Assembly: GCA_945949375.1 (NCBI GenBank) | Contig: CAMFEN010000087.1 | Location: forward strand, 1 to 5,465 | Source: an uncultured Bacteroidales bacterium | GTDB lineage: Bacteria > Bacteroidota > Bacteroidia > Bacteroidales > Paludibacteraceae | Reading direction: 5' to 3' | Length of the DNA stretch: 5,465 nucleotides | Shown here: positions 5,097 to 5,465 of the stretch, piece after piece | Numbering within the stretch: the first letter of the stretch is position 1 | Layout: every line of letters starts with the position of its first letter | Program-made: the position numbers and the translations under genes | Notes under the pieces: model-generated | What the model was told of the DNA's origin: nothing | Seen by the model: the letters and a program-made list of their open reading frames with translations, nothing else | Database searches by the model: none

Positions 5097-5465
5097 ATGA
5101 AAGTTGGTGTAATCATGGGTTCGGGTAGTGATTTGGAGGTGATGACTCCTGCTATCGAGACCCTACAAGAGTTTGGTATTGAAGTAGAGAAACGTGTGAT
5201 TAGTGCGCACCGTGCGCCGCATGCCCTGATGCAATGGGCGGAGACGGCTCGGGAGCGGGGCTTGCGCGTCATCATTGCCGGCGCAGGTGGTGCAGCCCAT
5301 CTGGCAGGTGTGATTGCGGGGTTGACCACGTTGCCCGTTATCGGCGTGCCAGTACGCAGCAAGACGCTGGACGGATTGGATTCGCTGTTGAGCATCGTGC
5401 AGATGCCAAGCGGAATCCCTGTGGCGACGGTGGCTATCAACGGCAGCAAGACCGCCGCCCTCTTG
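5097..5465 (+). CDS. purE: N5-carboxyaminoimidazole ribonucleotide mutase, 5' part
   Basis: The enzyme rearranges N5-CAIR to 4-carboxyaminoimidazole ribonucleotide in de novo purine synthesis, in the cytoplasm. The first 123 codons are present and the frame is open to the window edge; the family is usually about 160-170 residues, so the C-terminal part is missing. Visible motifs are VIMGSGSDLEVM (5-16, phosphate-binding loop), SAHRAP (36-41, the conserved histidine of the active site), AGAGGAAHLAGVIAG (61-75) and LDGLDSLLSIVQMPSGIPVA. The pattern fits class I, bacterial PurE, which works together with PurK, rather than the class II AIR carboxylase, though telling them apart from this part alone is not certain. 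The start gives the typical N-terminus. No Shine-Dalgarno is seen; a heptad module ends 4 bp upstream. Confidence 0.95.
   Translation, partial: MKVGVIMGSGSDLEVMTPAIETLQEFGIEVEKRVISAHRAPHALMQWAETARERGLRVIIAGAGGAAHLAGVIAGLTTLPVIGVPVRSKTLDGLDSLLSIVQMPSGIPVATVAINGSKTAALL

Overview
The window suggests a member of the Bacteroidota, most likely Bacteroidales (inference). The GuaB and GuaA proteins look like those of that group, no start codon has a Shine-Dalgarno sequence in front of it, the intergenic DNA is AT-rich beside visibly GC-richer genes, and two matches to the Bacteroidota -7 promoter box (TAnnTTTG) occur between genes. No species can be named from the sequence alone.

Four genes of nucleotide biosynthesis lie on the + strand: pyrB (243-1295, aspartate carbamoyltransferase, pyrimidines), guaB (1624-3084, IMP dehydrogenase), guaA (3214-4824, GMP synthase) and the first 123 codons of purE (5097 to the window edge, N5-CAIR mutase, purines). 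GuaB and GuaA catalyse consecutive steps IMP to XMP to GMP. PurE acts earlier in the pathway to IMP, and PyrB makes the first committed pyrimidine intermediate. All four keep their recognisable catalytic residues. No gene lies on the - strand; the long minus-strand frames are shadows of these genes or translations of repeats.

Two things stand out. First, PyrB carries a C-terminal extension of about 45 residues that ends in a CX4C-X20-CX2C zinc module like that of PyrI, the separate regulatory chain. The nucleotide-binding part of PyrI is absent and no pyrI gene follows. Second, three of the four intergenic regions are built from a 7-bp periodic sequence (GGATRAA on one strand, TTYATCC on the other) organised as a 32-bp module: four heptads plus GTCT/AGAC. 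One copy sits 4-9 bp upstream of the start codons of pyrB, guaA and purE. Inverted copies lie further upstream, after the preceding gene. A composite of about 107 bp, inverted module + loop + forward module, occurs before both pyrB and purE and could fold into a long imperfect hairpin. In two inverted copies a heptad is split at the same point by a 9-bp GC-rich insert.

The guaB upstream region (1296-1623) differs. It lacks the full module but holds a large interrupted inverted repeat whose arms carry the same GC-rich motif as the 9-bp inserts.

The genes are ordinary housekeeping genes. The possible novelty is in the PyrB tail and in the repeat architecture between genes.
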